Below, piece after piece: positions 1 to 8,496 of a DNA stretch of 22,280 bases (position 1 is its first letter; each line of letters opens with the position of its first letter). The DNA is from CAJWPI01 sp964635015. GTDB taxonomy: Bacteria > Pseudomonadota > Gammaproteobacteria > Magnimaribacterales > Magnimaribacteraceae. The position numbers and the translations under genes were made by a program. Under the pieces are notes generated by a model. That model was not told where the DNA came from, made no database searches, and saw only the letters and a list, made by a program, of their open reading frames with translations. Where the stretch lies: assembly GCA_964635015.1 (NCBI GenBank), contig CAZWMS010000026.1, forward strand, positions 1 through 22,280, written 5' to 3'.

Positions 1-34
1 GAGCTTATTTTTAAGATAAAATCTAAGTTATCAC

Positions 35-1594
35 TTACTCCCACTCAATAGTAGATGGTGGTTTGCTGGAAATATCATAAGTTACTCTAGAAACTTCAGG
101 TATTTCATTCATAACTCTGTTAGATATTTTTTCTAAAAAGCCATGAGGTAAGGTTGCTGACTTAGCAGTCATGAAATCTATCGTTTCGACTGCTCGCAGG
201 GCTATAACGTATTCATATCTTCTTGAATCTCCTACAACTCCAACAGATTTAACTGGTAGAAAAACTGCAAACGCCTGACTTACTTTATCGTAGAACCCTT
301 CCTCAACTAACTCACTTATAAATATATTATCTGCTAACTGCAAAATTCTTATATATTCCTTCTTTATTTCTCCCAGTATTCTTACTCCAAGACCTGGACC
401 TGGGAAGGGATGTCTGAACAATATCTCTCTCGGCAAACCTAATTCAAGCCCTATTTTTCTTACTTCATCTTTGAATAAGTCTTTTAAAGGTTCAATAACA
501 GGTAATTTAAGATAATCAGGTAAACCTCCAACATTGTGATGTGATTTGATCACGTGAGCAATACCATTTTTATTACCTGCTGATTCAATTACATCAGGAT
601 ATATGGTTCCTTGAGCTAACCATTTAATTTTTTTACTTTTTTTGGCTTCTTTTAAAAAGACATCTATGAAAGTCTTGCCTATAGCTTTGCGTTTGTGTTC
701 AGGATCTTTTTTTCCTTCTAAATTTTGGAGGAACTGTTTGCCTGCATTTGTCCTTTTAACTTTTATCCCAAACTTTCCCTTAAAAGTTTTCATTACTTGG
801 TCGCCTTCATTCAACCTAAGAAGACCATTATCCACAAACACGCATGTCAATTGATCACCAATAGCTTTAGAGAGAAGGGCTGCCACTACTGTGGAGTCCA
901 CTCCCCCTGATAATCCTAATAAAACCTCTTCAGAACCAACTTTATCTCTAATCTCTACAACACTTTTGGAAATAATATTTTTAGAATTCCACAAACCTTT
1001 GCATTTACAAATATCCCTTACAAAGTTTTTTAATATTTGCTTACCTTGTGGTGTGTGAGTTACTTCTGGATGGAATTGAAGACCAAAGATCTTCTTGGTG
1101 GGGTGAAAAAATGCAGCTATAGGGCTATTGGCTGATTTTGCGCAACTTTTAAAACCATTTGGTAAAAGAGAGATGCGATCTCCATGACTCATCCATACAT
1201 TAATAGTTTTCTTTTTTATACCTTTAAACAAACCTGATGCTAAGTTTTTTAAAGCTAGATCAGCTTGTCCAAATTCTCTCTTTTCAGCCAACTCAACCTT
1301 CCCTCCAAGCTGCTTCGCTATAGTTTGCATGCCATAACAAATGCCCAATATAGGAATCCCTAAATTAAAAAGCTTAGCTGGAACTTTTGGAGAACCTTTT
1401 TGTTTAACAGTCTCAGGACCCCCAGATAATATAATTCCCTGAGGATTGAATTTCTTAATAAAAGAAAATGAACTCCTGTAATGATAGATTTCACAATAAA
1501 CCCCTATCTCTCTTATTCTTCTAGCGATAAGTTGTGAATACTGAGATCCAAAATCTAGAATTAATATCTTATGGGCAAGAATATCCTTAGCCAC
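35..1594 (-). CDS. guaA: GMP synthase (glutamine-hydrolysing)
   Basis: Cytosolic enzyme that converts XMP, ATP and glutamine to GMP, the last step of guanine nucleotide synthesis. The 519-residue product is close to the usual length of about 525. The N-terminal class I glutamine amidotransferase domain (about 8-195) shows the nucleophile Cys86 in GICYGMQT and the His175/Glu177 pair in FHPEVTH. The PP-loop ATP-pyrophosphatase motif SGGVDST is at 229-235, and the C-terminal XMP-binding/dimerisation part ends in the family-typical KPPSTIEWE. The start codon is GTG, with AGGGG about ten bases upstream. It begins 14 bases after the guaB stop, so the two genes form one transcription unit. Nothing is missing from the family pattern. 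Confidence 0.97.
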   Translation of the reverse strand: MAKDILAHKILILDFGSQYSQLIARRIREIGVYCEIYHYRSSFSFIKKFNPQGIILSGGPETVKQKGSPKVPAKLFNLGIPILGICYGMQTIAKQLGGKVELAEKREFGQADLALKNLASGLFKGIKKKTINVWMSHGDRISLLPNGFKSCAKSANSPIAAFFHPTKKIFGLQFHPEVTHTPQGKQILKNFVRDICKCKGLWNSKNIISKSVVEIRDKVGSEEVLLGLSGGVDSTVVAALLSKAIGDQLTCVFVDNGLLRLNEGDQVMKTFKGKFGIKVKRTNAGKQFLQNLEGKKDPEHKRKAIGKTFIDVFLKEAKKSKKIKWLAQGTIYPDVIESAGNKNGIAHVIKSHHNVGGLPDYLKLPVIEPLKDLFKDEVRKIGLELGLPREILFRHPFPGPGLGVRILGEIKKEYIRILQLADNIFISELVEEGFYDKVSQAFAVFLPVKSVGVVGDSRRYEYVIALRAVETIDFMTAKSATLPHGFLEKISNRVMNEIPEVSRVTYDISSKPPSTIEWE

Positions 1595-1608
1595 TCAATC
1601 TGCCCCTA

Positions 1609-3078
1609 CTAACTAACCCTGTAATTAGGTGCTTCTTTTGTAACACTCACATCGTGCACATGGCTTTCGCTTACTCCTGCCTGTGTGACTTTAACAAATT
1701 TTGGTTTTGTCCTCATTGTTGGGATATCCTTAGAGCCAGTGTAACCCATACTCTGCCTTAAGCCTCCCATCATTTGATGCACAACTGCCTCCATCCACCC
1801 CTTGTATGGAACTCTTCCTTCTATTCCCTCAGGTACAAGTTTTTCAGTTGCTTGTGAACTATCTTGAAAATATCTATCACTAGAATCTTGATCATCAGTC
1901 AAAGCACCTAAGGAGCCCATTCCTCTGTAGGATTTGTAACTCCTACCTTGGTATAGTTCTACTTCACCAGGAGCTTCTTCTGTTCCAGCTAAAATACTTC
2001 CCAACATAACAGAGTGGGCACCAGCTGCTATCGCTTTTGCTATATCTCCTGAGAATCTTATTCCTCCATCAGCAATAACAGGTATGTTCTTGTTCTTAAG
2101 AGATTCACTAACTTCAGCTACTGCAGTTATCTGGGGAACCCCAACTCCTGTCACAACTCTTGTGGTACATATAGATCCTGGACCTATACCAACCTTTACA
2201 GCATCGGCACCTGCTTTTACTACATCTTGAGCTGCTTTACCTGTGGCAATGTTTCCTGCTAATATTTGAATATCCGGGAACTCGCTTTTAACTAAACGTA
2301 TTTGATTTAAAACCCCCTCAGAATGTCCATGAGCGCTATCTAAGACTAGCACATCAACATTTGCCTTTATTAAGTTTTGAACTCTTTCCATAGTATCAGG
2401 TTTAGTTCCTATAGCAGCCCCTACTATAAGCCTACCCTCTTTGTCTCTAGCTGCATTTGGAAAGTCTAAAGACTTATTAATATCCTTAAGAGTAACCATT
2501 CCAGTAAGTTTAAAATTATCGTCTATCAACAAAATTTTCTCTATGCGATTATCTTGGAGTAATTTCTTTATTACTTCCAGATTCTCCCCCTCTTTAGCAG
2601 TGACCAGCTTCTCTTTAGGAGTCATTATGCTCGAAACTTTAGCTTCAAGATCTTGTTCATTACGGAAATCTCTACTGGTTACTATCCCAACTAAATTACC
2701 ATCATCAACAACAGGCATACCAGAAATGCTTAATTCATTCGTTAATTGAATTAATTCTCCAACCTTATTATCTGATCTAATCGTAATTGGATCTCTTACT
2801 ATTCCACTTTCATATTTCTTTACTTTCTTAACTTCATTTGATTGATTTTCAATGGACAAGTTCTTATGAACAATACCTATTCCCCCTAATTCACTTATAG
2901 CAATACTCATCCTGGATTCGGTAACTGTATCCATTGCAGCTGAAATCAAAGGAATTTTTAATTCAATAGACTCAGTAAGTTGGGTCCTAATATCTACATC
3001 TTTGGGTAAAACATCCGAGTACTCCGGCACAAGAAGTACATCATCAAATGTCAAGGCTTGGTCTGCTAAACGCAACAT
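1609..3078 (-). CDS. guaB: Inosine-5'-monophosphate dehydrogenase
   Basis: Cytosolic enzyme that oxidises IMP to XMP with NAD+, the rate-limiting step toward GMP. The product is taken as 489 residues from MLRLADQALTFDDVLL, the family-typical start; the frame is open for eight more codons to a GTG at 3102. The (beta/alpha)8 barrel is interrupted by a CBS pair at about 93-205. The catalytic Cys304 sits in GPGSICTTR, and the flap region with RSYKSYRGMGS is present. It is first gene of guaBA. There is no convincing Shine-Dalgarno, and a TATAAT hexamer ends only six bases before the ATG, so the mRNA may be leaderless or nearly so. The gene is divergent from the transporter. Confidence 0.96.
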   Translation of the reverse strand: MLRLADQALTFDDVLLVPEYSDVLPKDVDIRTQLTESIELKIPLISAAMDTVTESRMSIAISELGGIGIVHKNLSIENQSNEVKKVKKYESGIVRDPITIRSDNKVGELIQLTNELSISGMPVVDDGNLVGIVTSRDFRNEQDLEAKVSSIMTPKEKLVTAKEGENLEVIKKLLQDNRIEKILLIDDNFKLTGMVTLKDINKSLDFPNAARDKEGRLIVGAAIGTKPDTMERVQNLIKANVDVLVLDSAHGHSEGVLNQIRLVKSEFPDIQILAGNIATGKAAQDVVKAGADAVKVGIGPGSICTTRVVTGVGVPQITAVAEVSESLKNKNIPVIADGGIRFSGDIAKAIAAGAHSVMLGSILAGTEEAPGEVELYQGRSYKSYRGMGSLGALTDDQDSSDRYFQDSSQATEKLVPEGIEGRVPYKGWMEAVVHQMMGGLRQSMGYTGSKDIPTMRTKPKFVKVTQAGVSESHVHDVSVTKEAPNYRVS

Positions 3079-3084
3079 CTTCAA

Positions 3085-3090
3085 ATTATA
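3085..3090 (-). promoter_or_regulatory. Candidate -10 element of guaBA
   Basis: A perfect TATAAT on the minus strand lies six bases before the guaB ATG, so initiation at the usual distance would fall at or within a base or two of the start codon. No good -35 hexamer is seen 16-18 bases upstream, where the DNA is nearly all A/T. A single hexamer in AT-rich DNA is weak evidence by itself; the missing Shine-Dalgarno makes it more interesting. Confidence 0.35.
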
Positions 3091-3154
3091 CAGAAAGAAC
3101 ACAATAAAAAAATATGTAAATCAGATAGAATCTTGTTTAAGTTCATTTAATTAC

Positions 3155-4402
3155 ATGGAAGATAAATCGAATAAGGCTTTTCTTGGATGGCGTATGGTAG
3201 TTATTGCGTTGTCTATAGATTTTGTTGCTGTTGGATTTTCTTTCCAGTCTTATCCAGTTATTCAGCTACTGATTAAAAAAGAGTTAGGACTAAGCACCTT
3301 AATAACAACATCAACTATCCCTGCTTTTTTACTTCTTTCTTCCCTCTTATTACCTTTTGTAGGAAAGCTTCTAGATTTGTTCTCTATAAGAAAAGTTTTG
3401 CTCTCAGGTGCTTTAGTTTATGGAATTAGCCTTATTTCTCTCTACTTTTCCTTTAATTTTTTAACATTTATCTTAATATTTGCAATCCCTATTGCAATAG
3501 GTGTTGCTTTATTAGGTAACCTTTCAGTTTCTAAACTGATAACGCAATGGTTCAACAAAAGAGTTGGTAGAGCCATAGGCATAGCTTCAGTTGGAGTCTC
3601 TTTTGCTGGTTTTGTTATACCTAATCTAACCCACTATTTACTCTTCTCTATGGGTTTTTCTTGGCGTGAAGTATATTTTCTTTTTGGGAGCTTTATTTTA
3701 ATCTTTATAGTTCCTCTCATATGGGTTTTTGTAATAGACAGTCCAAAATTAGTTAATCAACAACCTGATGGAAAGAATGATAAAAAAAGAGATACGGAAG
3801 ATTTTTCTGATTCAGGTGTTGATTGGTCAATTAAAGACCTACTTAAAGATAAAAATTTTTGGTTATTATCTTTAGTTTTTTCTCTACAGTTTTGCTCGAT
3901 GATGGCTGTACTTGCCCACATACCATTCTATGCTGAACAAAGAGGATGGGAGTCTTATGCTGCCTTCATCTTTAGTATGTATGCTATACCTGCAGTAATT
4001 AGTAAATTGGTTTTTGGTTGGTTGGTTGAAAGAAAGTTGGATCCCAGAGCAGGAGTGAGTATTTCGCTATTAATACAAACAACTGGGATTTTATTAATTT
4101 CCACAACGAACTCTCCTAATGAACTCGCAGTTGTATTTGCTTTTTTTGGCTTTGGGTTAGGAGCTGCTCTTCCCATGAGTAACATTTTGTTTAGTAGAAT
4201 CTATACATCTAAAAGCTTTGGCAGATCTAGAGGCTTAGCACAACCAATGATTGTTCCTTTTCAAGTATCTGGCACTCCTTTAGCTGCCTTTCTTTTTGAC
4301 TTGTATGGTAATTATGATTTAGCCTTTTCACTTCTTGCAGGTTGTGCATTCTTAGGAATATTTCTTGTATGGTTTCTAAGACTCCCAAATGAGTCTATTT
4401 AA
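3155..4402 (+). CDS. Major facilitator superfamily transporter
   Basis: Inner-membrane secondary transporter of 415 residues with about twelve hydrophobic segments in two halves separated by a charged loop (around DGKNDKKRDTEDF). A loop 2-3 sequence GKLLDLFSIRK resembles MFS motif A, and WFNKRVGRAIGIASVG is like the segment in oxalate/formate and monocarboxylate-type MFS members. The substrate cannot be deduced. The start is set at the ATG at 3155 because the 51 upstream in-frame codons overlap the divergent guaB gene and are hydrophilic and family-atypical. There is no obvious Shine-Dalgarno. Its stop overlaps the stop of the convergent hydrolase by four bases. It stands alone on its strand, so neighbours say little about its cargo. 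Confidence 0.85.
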   Translation: MEDKSNKAFLGWRMVVIALSIDFVAVGFSFQSYPVIQLLIKKELGLSTLITTSTIPAFLLLSSLLLPFVGKLLDLFSIRKVLLSGALVYGISLISLYFSFNFLTFILIFAIPIAIGVALLGNLSVSKLITQWFNKRVGRAIGIASVGVSFAGFVIPNLTHYLLFSMGFSWREVYFLFGSFILIFIVPLIWVFVIDSPKLVNQQPDGKNDKKRDTEDFSDSGVDWSIKDLLKDKNFWLLSLVFSLQFCSMMAVLAHIPFYAEQRGWESYAAFIFSMYAIPAVISKLVFGWLVERKLDPRAGVSISLLIQTTGILLISTTNSPNELAVVFAFFGFGLGAALPMSNILFSRIYTSKSFGRSRGLAQPMIVPFQVSGTPLAAFLFDLYGNYDLAFSLLAGCAFLGIFLVWFLRLPNESI

Positions 4403-5283
4403 TTTTTTCTTAATAATTCTTGGATTAATTTATCCAATTCATCAGTGAAAGTAATTGGTTGATCAAGCATCATATGGTGTTGGGCATTTTTTAGCTCAAC
4501 AACAGGAGAGCCTTTAGGAAGAATTTCTTTCATTTGTTTTACACCTATGTTGACTTCAAATTCTATTGAATTTTCTCCGTAGAAAAAGGCTATGGGACAT
4601 TGGATTTTATTTAGTATTTCCAAGTGATCCTTGCCTATTACTAAATTGTCATACGTAGTAGGATCAAAAGTCCAACTCCAACCTAGCTCAGTCTTTCTAA
4701 TAGATTTCTCGGCTATATAATCCAAAAGAAATTGATTTATACATTCCTGGGGAGGCATTAATCTAAATCTGTTAAGAAGATCTTCCTTAGAATTTCTGAT
4801 TTTAGGAGGTTTCGACTTTGGCCAATCTTCATACCATTCAACGTGTTTCTCGGGGGGATTGATAATATAATCTACTAAAAGAAGACCTGACATTTTAGAG
4901 CTAAACTTTCCTGCGGTAAGTAAAGCTATCATACCGCCAAAACTATGACCTACTATTAGAGGCCGATCTAATTTTGTTTCTTCTACAACTCCCCACACAT
5001 CATTCACAAAAGTATTTCTCTCATATCTGGATCTCCAATCACTGTCTCCCATTCCACTAAAACTCATTGCAACAAAATGATACTTTTCACTAAGAAGAGC
5101 TCCTATAAATTGAAACCAGTAAGCATGTGCATGATTGCCATGCAACATTATTACACTAGGATTTTTGTTTGATCCCCATTCTAAATAATGAACTTTTGCA
5201 CCTTTTATTTCTACAAAAGCACTCTTGTGTTCAACTGATAAAGCAGCATTAAACCAGTCTGGTTTTTCTTGAATTATTGCCAT
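4399..5283 (-). CDS. Alpha/beta-fold hydrolase
   Basis: Probable soluble alpha/beta hydrolase (esterase, lactonase or similar) of 294 residues, read from the ATG at 5283 (MAIIQEKPDWF). The fold shows in the oxyanion-hole strand VIMLHGNHAHAYWF, the nucleophile elbow GHSFGG (Ser114) and a C-terminal His pair at 269/270 (NAQHHMML). The acidic member is probably Glu237 in YGENSIEF rather than the usual Asp. The frame is open 25 codons further to a TTG at 5358, but that would overlap queE and lacks family resemblance. It is last in the fumC-queE run, 61 bases behind queE, so co-transcription is possible. No signal peptide is seen with the ATG start. The substrate is unknown. Confidence 0.8.
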   Translation of the reverse strand: MAIIQEKPDWFNAALSVEHKSAFVEIKGAKVHYLEWGSNKNPSVIMLHGNHAHAYWFQFIGALLSEKYHFVAMSFSGMGDSDWRSRYERNTFVNDVWGVVEETKLDRPLIVGHSFGGMIALLTAGKFSSKMSGLLLVDYIINPPEKHVEWYEDWPKSKPPKIRNSKEDLLNRFRLMPPQECINQFLLDYIAEKSIRKTELGWSWTFDPTTYDNLVIGKDHLEILNKIQCPIAFFYGENSIEFEVNIGVKQMKEILPKGSPVVELKNAQHHMMLDQPITFTDELDKLIQELLRKN

Positions 5284-5344
5284 TTGAATATTTTTACATC
5301 CTTGAAGTGCAAATAGTAAATTAGATGGATTAGAAAAAAAAGTT

Positions 5345-5974
5345 CTAAGGAATCCCAAGAAATTTGTGAGTCTGCAAACTTAAGCTCCATATAGGATTTT
5401 CTAAACAATATTGAACAGCTTTCTGGGTATTAAGTTCCTTCTTATTATTATCCAAAGGTTGTAAATAAAAGTTTTTGAAATTTAGATCTGAAAATAAATT
5501 GGGATTGTTTTTTTCTTGAGGAAAAACCAATTTAAGTTCATCGCCTAAAATTATCTTCAATTCAGTATTGGCTTTCGGGCTTACGGTAACCCAATCAATA
5601 TCAGGAGGCAGGGGGAGAGTGCCGTTTGTCTCAATAGCTATTTCAAAATTATTAGAATGAAGTGCTTTTATAAGTTTACTGTCAACCTGCAGAGCAGGCT
5701 CTCCTCCTGTTAAAACTACATATTCACCTTTAAGGTTCTCTGGCCAAGCAGATTTGATAGCTTTACTTAATTCCTGTTCATTTTTGAATTTTCCTCCACC
5801 TAGACCATCAACACCTAAAAAATCGGTATCACAAAAATTACATATCGCTTTTTTCCTATCTTCCTCTTTCCCGCTCCAAAGATTACATCCAGAGAAACGA
5901 CAAAAGACTGCTGGTCTTCCTGTCCTTGCACCCTCGCCCTGCAGGGTATAAAAAATTTCTTTAACTCTATACAC
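5345..5974 (-). CDS. queE: 7-carboxy-7-deazaguanine synthase
   Basis: Radical-SAM enzyme that contracts 6-carboxy-5,6,7,8-tetrahydropterin to 7-carboxy-7-deazaguanine in queuosine (tRNA) synthesis. The 209-residue product opens with the diagnostic YTLQGEG motif (about 9-15). It binds the [4Fe-4S] cluster through Cys30, Cys45 and Cys48, the Cx14CxxC spacing of this QueE subgroup, with the insert NLWSGKEEDR. The SAM-binding TGGEP is at 89-93. The start is a GTG whose context fits family members beginning MYxVKEIFYTLQGEG; the Shine-Dalgarno is poor. It lies ten bases behind queC, so the two are translationally close and belong to one operon. queD and queF are not in the window. Confidence 0.94.
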   Translation of the reverse strand: MYRVKEIFYTLQGEGARTGRPAVFCRFSGCNLWSGKEEDRKKAICNFCDTDFLGVDGLGGGKFKNEQELSKAIKSAWPENLKGEYVVLTGGEPALQVDSKLIKALHSNNFEIAIETNGTLPLPPDIDWVTVSPKANTELKIILGDELKLVFPQEKNNPNLFSDLNFKNFYLQPLDNNKKELNTQKAVQYCLENPIWSLSLQTHKFLGIP

Positions 5975-5984
5975 TCTTCTTTAC

Positions 5985-6638
5985 TTAAAAATATTCAATA
6001 GGATCTTTTTCATTATTTGCTTCAAATGCTTCAAGTCTCTCAACACAGGCGCCACATTTACCGCAAGCTTGTACTTTACCTTCATAACAAGTCCAAGTCT
6101 GAGAATAGTCTAAATTCATGCCTAACCCCTTAGATAAGATTTCACTTTTGGACAAGTTTATAAATGGAGCTCTAATTTCAATGGACTCGTAATTTGCTAA
6201 CTTAGATGTTTTATTAATACTTTCTAGAAATTCAGGCCTACAATCTGGATAAATTGAATGATCTCCACTATGAGCACCGTACCAAACCTCTTCAAAATCA
6301 ATGGAGATTGCATAAGCTATTGATAGAGAAATCATTATCATGTTTCGATTTGGTACCACAGTCATTTTCATAGTCTGATCTTCGTAATGCCCTCGAGGAA
6401 CTACTATATTGTCAGTTAAAGCTGATCCTTTTAGTAAAGGTTTTATTCCTGAAATATTCGAAACTTCTAAACTAATGGAGCGATTTTTACAAAAATCTCT
6501 GGCCGAATCTAACTCTTTCCTGTGCTTTTGGCCGTAATCAAACGATATAGCAGAAACTTCATGATCCTGTTTTAAGGCGAAATTTATTAAAGTGAAAGAA
6601 TCCATTCCGCCTGAGTAAACTACGACAATCTTTGTCAT
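5985..6638 (-). CDS. queC: 7-cyano-7-deazaguanine (preQ0) synthase
   Basis: ATP-dependent enzyme that converts 7-carboxy-7-deazaguanine to preQ0 in queuosine synthesis, acting directly after QueE. The 217-residue product has the PP-loop motif YSGGMDS at 8-14, the adenylate-binding VVPNRNM segment near 94-100, and a C-terminal zinc site of Cys184, Cys192, Cys195 and Cys198 (CYEGKVQACGKCGAC). The length is near the family norm of 220-230. The ATG start lies nine bases behind the carbinolamine dehydratase stop and the gene is followed at ten bases by queE, so it is the middle of a tightly packed operon. Confidence 0.95.
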   Translation of the reverse strand: MTKIVVVYSGGMDSFTLINFALKQDHEVSAISFDYGQKHRKELDSARDFCKNRSISLEVSNISGIKPLLKGSALTDNIVVPRGHYEDQTMKMTVVPNRNMIMISLSIAYAISIDFEEVWYGAHSGDHSIYPDCRPEFLESINKTSKLANYESIEIRAPFINLSKSEILSKGLGMNLDYSQTWTCYEGKVQACGKCGACVERLEAFEANNEKDPIEYF

Positions 6639-6647
6639 GACAAAAAA

Positions 6648-6989
6648 TTAAGAATTAAAGATTACATCAGTCTTAGCAGCTGATATAAAATCATTTTTAT
6701 GTAGTCCACCTATTTTATGTGTCCACCAATTAACTTCTACTTGCCCCCATTCTAGTAATATAGAGGGATGGTGATCTTCTTCTTCAGCAAGTTCTGCAAC
6801 TTTATTGGAAAATCTTACAGCTTCTGAGTAATCATCAAATTTAAAAATTCTTCTTAACCTATCAATAGAATCTTGGGGCATAATTTTCCAATCTGGAATC
6901 TGTTTTAGTAATTCTTTCGACTCATCTAAAGTTACTCTAGGCGCATCAGCTCTACATGCTTCACATTTTTGTTGAGTAAGGTCTGACAT
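6648..6989 (-). CDS. phhB: Pterin-4a-carbinolamine dehydratase
   Basis: Small cytosolic enzyme (113 residues) that dehydrates 4a-hydroxytetrahydropterin, normally regenerating the cofactor of aromatic amino acid hydroxylases. The family motif EDHHP is at 71-75 with His73 and His74, and the third active-site His91 is in NWWTHKIGG. The N-terminal CEACRADAP stretch is typical of bacterial PhhB proteins. A strong GGAGG precedes the ATG. It sits between fumC (eight-base gap) and queC (nine-base gap). No phenylalanine hydroxylase is nearby, so its pairing with two queuosine genes may mean a role in pterin chemistry outside phenylalanine breakdown; that is inference. Confidence 0.92.
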   Translation of the reverse strand: MSDLTQQKCEACRADAPRVTLDESKELLKQIPDWKIMPQDSIDRLRRIFKFDDYSEAVRFSNKVAELAEEEDHHPSILLEWGQVEVNWWTHKIGGLHKNDFISAAKTDVIFNS

Positions 6990-6997
6990 AAACCTCC

Positions 6998-8404
6998 TTA
7001 TTTTGAAATTCCGCCCTTTGTAAGTTTTGTAGGATCTAGAATCTTTTTTAATCTAGTAGCTGAAATATTAGTTTCCTCAAGAGCTACTTCCAGAATAGAT
7101 CTGTCCTCCTTGTATGCCTTTTTAGAAATTTCTGCTGCTTTAGCATATCCGATTATTGGATTTAGTGAAGTCACCAAGATAGGGTTTTTATTTAATGAAG
7201 CCTGGATAGATTTCTCATTTACTTTAAAAGTCTTAATTGCTTTATCTGCTAAAACATTCATACCGCCTGATAAAATAGCGATGCTTTTAAGTAAATTGTA
7301 GGCAATCACAGGAAGCATAACATTTAATTGAAAATTTCCTGACTGGGCTGCAACACTAATAGTAGTGTCATTTCCAATAACATCTGCCGCTACCATTGTT
7401 ACAGCTTCTGGTATAACAGGGTTCACTTTACCTGGCATTATGCTACTCCCTGGTTGGATAGCTTTAAGTTCTATTTCTGAAAGACCAGACAAGGGCCCGC
7501 TATTCATCCATCTTAGATCATTTGAAATTTTCATTAGTATGATGGCAAGATTTTTTAATTCTCCTGAAACTTGCACTGCAGTGTCTTGACTACTTAGTTC
7601 ATGAAAGAAGTTTTTGCTTGGGACTGTTTTGCATGATCCGCCACTTAATTTAGAGAGTTGTTTAGCAAATTTCGTTGCAAATCTTGGATGGGCATTTACT
7701 CCTGTTCCTATAGCGGTCCCCCCCATGGGCATTTCTAATAACCTTTTCTCTAGAAATATGAATGTCTCTTTTGAATTTTTTAATTGGGAAGACCACCCTG
7801 AAAGTTCTTGGCTTAAATCTATGGGCATAGCATCCATAAGATGGGTTCTACCTGTCTTCACCAAATCTTTTACAGTTTGCGCTTTTTTATCTATATTGAT
7901 TATTAGTTTATCTAGAGCTGGATAAAGTTTTTTAGTCAGATCCATATGAGCGCTTACTTTTATTGCTGTAGGTATCACATCATTGCTGCTTTGGCTCATG
8001 TTGACGTCATCATTTGGGTCTATATCTAGTCCGCTAGATTTACTAGCTAGCTTAGCTATCACCTCGTTGGCATTCATATTTGAGCTCGTTCCTGAGCCTG
8101 TTTGGAAAACATCTAAAGGAAATTGTTCATTGTGCTTGCTTTGCCAAACTTCTTTCGCGGCCTTTGATATGGCATTTGCTTTCTTTGTAGAAAGCAGACC
8201 TAGACTCTTATTTGCTTTAGCAGCTGCATCTTTGATAATTCCCAATGTATCTATAAAAGAGTTAGTAAAAGGGAAATCCATCTTAATTCCGCTAATTGGA
8301 AAGTTGTCTATTGCTCTTTGTGTTTGTGGTCCCCACAAAGCATTGAAAGGAATTTTTATCTCTCCTAAAGTATCCTTCTCTATTCTGTAGCGTTTCTTAG
8401 GCAT
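6998..8404 (-). CDS. fumC: Fumarate hydratase, class II
   Basis: TCA-cycle enzyme that interconverts fumarate and L-malate; this is the oxygen-stable, iron-free homotetrameric class. The 468-residue length is normal. The superfamily signature GSSIMPGKVNP is at 319-329 with the catalytic serine loop, His188 lies in GRTHLMDA, and the substrate loop GSGTSSNMN is at 103-111. The lengths and motifs fit FumC better than aspartase or argininosuccinate lyase. The ATG is preceded by AGGAAGTT. It is the first gene of the minus-strand run with phhB, queC and queE, and it shares a short divergent intergenic region (8405-8496) with the aldolase-fold gene. Confidence 0.95.
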   Translation of the reverse strand: MPKKRYRIEKDTLGEIKIPFNALWGPQTQRAIDNFPISGIKMDFPFTNSFIDTLGIIKDAAAKANKSLGLLSTKKANAISKAAKEVWQSKHNEQFPLDVFQTGSGTSSNMNANEVIAKLASKSSGLDIDPNDDVNMSQSSNDVIPTAIKVSAHMDLTKKLYPALDKLIINIDKKAQTVKDLVKTGRTHLMDAMPIDLSQELSGWSSQLKNSKETFIFLEKRLLEMPMGGTAIGTGVNAHPRFATKFAKQLSKLSGGSCKTVPSKNFFHELSSQDTAVQVSGELKNLAIILMKISNDLRWMNSGPLSGLSEIELKAIQPGSSIMPGKVNPVIPEAVTMVAADVIGNDTTISVAAQSGNFQLNVMLPVIAYNLLKSIAILSGGMNVLADKAIKTFKVNEKSIQASLNKNPILVTSLNPIIGYAKAAEISKKAYKEDRSILEVALEETNISATRLKKILDPTKLTKGGISK

Positions 8405-8448
8405 AACTTCCTATAAAAAGTCTATATTCTATCAAATAAGATTAACAT

Positions 8449-8477
8449 TTAACGATAAAGCTATCAGAAGGTATAAT
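8449..8477 (+). promoter_or_regulatory. Sigma-70-type promoter for the aldolase-fold gene
   Basis: TTAACG at 8449-8454 and TATAAT at 8472-8477 are separated by exactly 17 bases and lie 19 bases before the plus-strand ATG at 8497. The -35 matches consensus at four of six positions and the -10 at six of six. This is the cleanest plus-strand promoter in the window. Confidence 0.6.
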
Positions 8478-8496
8478 TTAGAAATAAGAGAAAAAA

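Noticed and set aside
3002..3154. 51-codon upstream extension of the MFS transporter.
   Set aside because: It is antisense to the guaB start, hydrophilic and not followed by a better ribosome site; the ATG at 3155 precedes the first membrane helix.
5284..5358. N-terminal extension of the alpha/beta hydrolase to a TTG at 5358.
   Set aside because: It would overlap queE, has a poor start codon, and adds residues unlike the family; the ATG at 5283 fits better.
5936..5950. CCCTGCAGGG palindrome.
   Set aside because: It lies inside queE where the codons encode the conserved LQGEG motif, so it is explained by the protein.
7983..8390. 135-codon plus-strand open frame and several others opposite fumC.
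   Set aside because: They are shadows of the fumC reading frame without family resemblance or ribosome sites.
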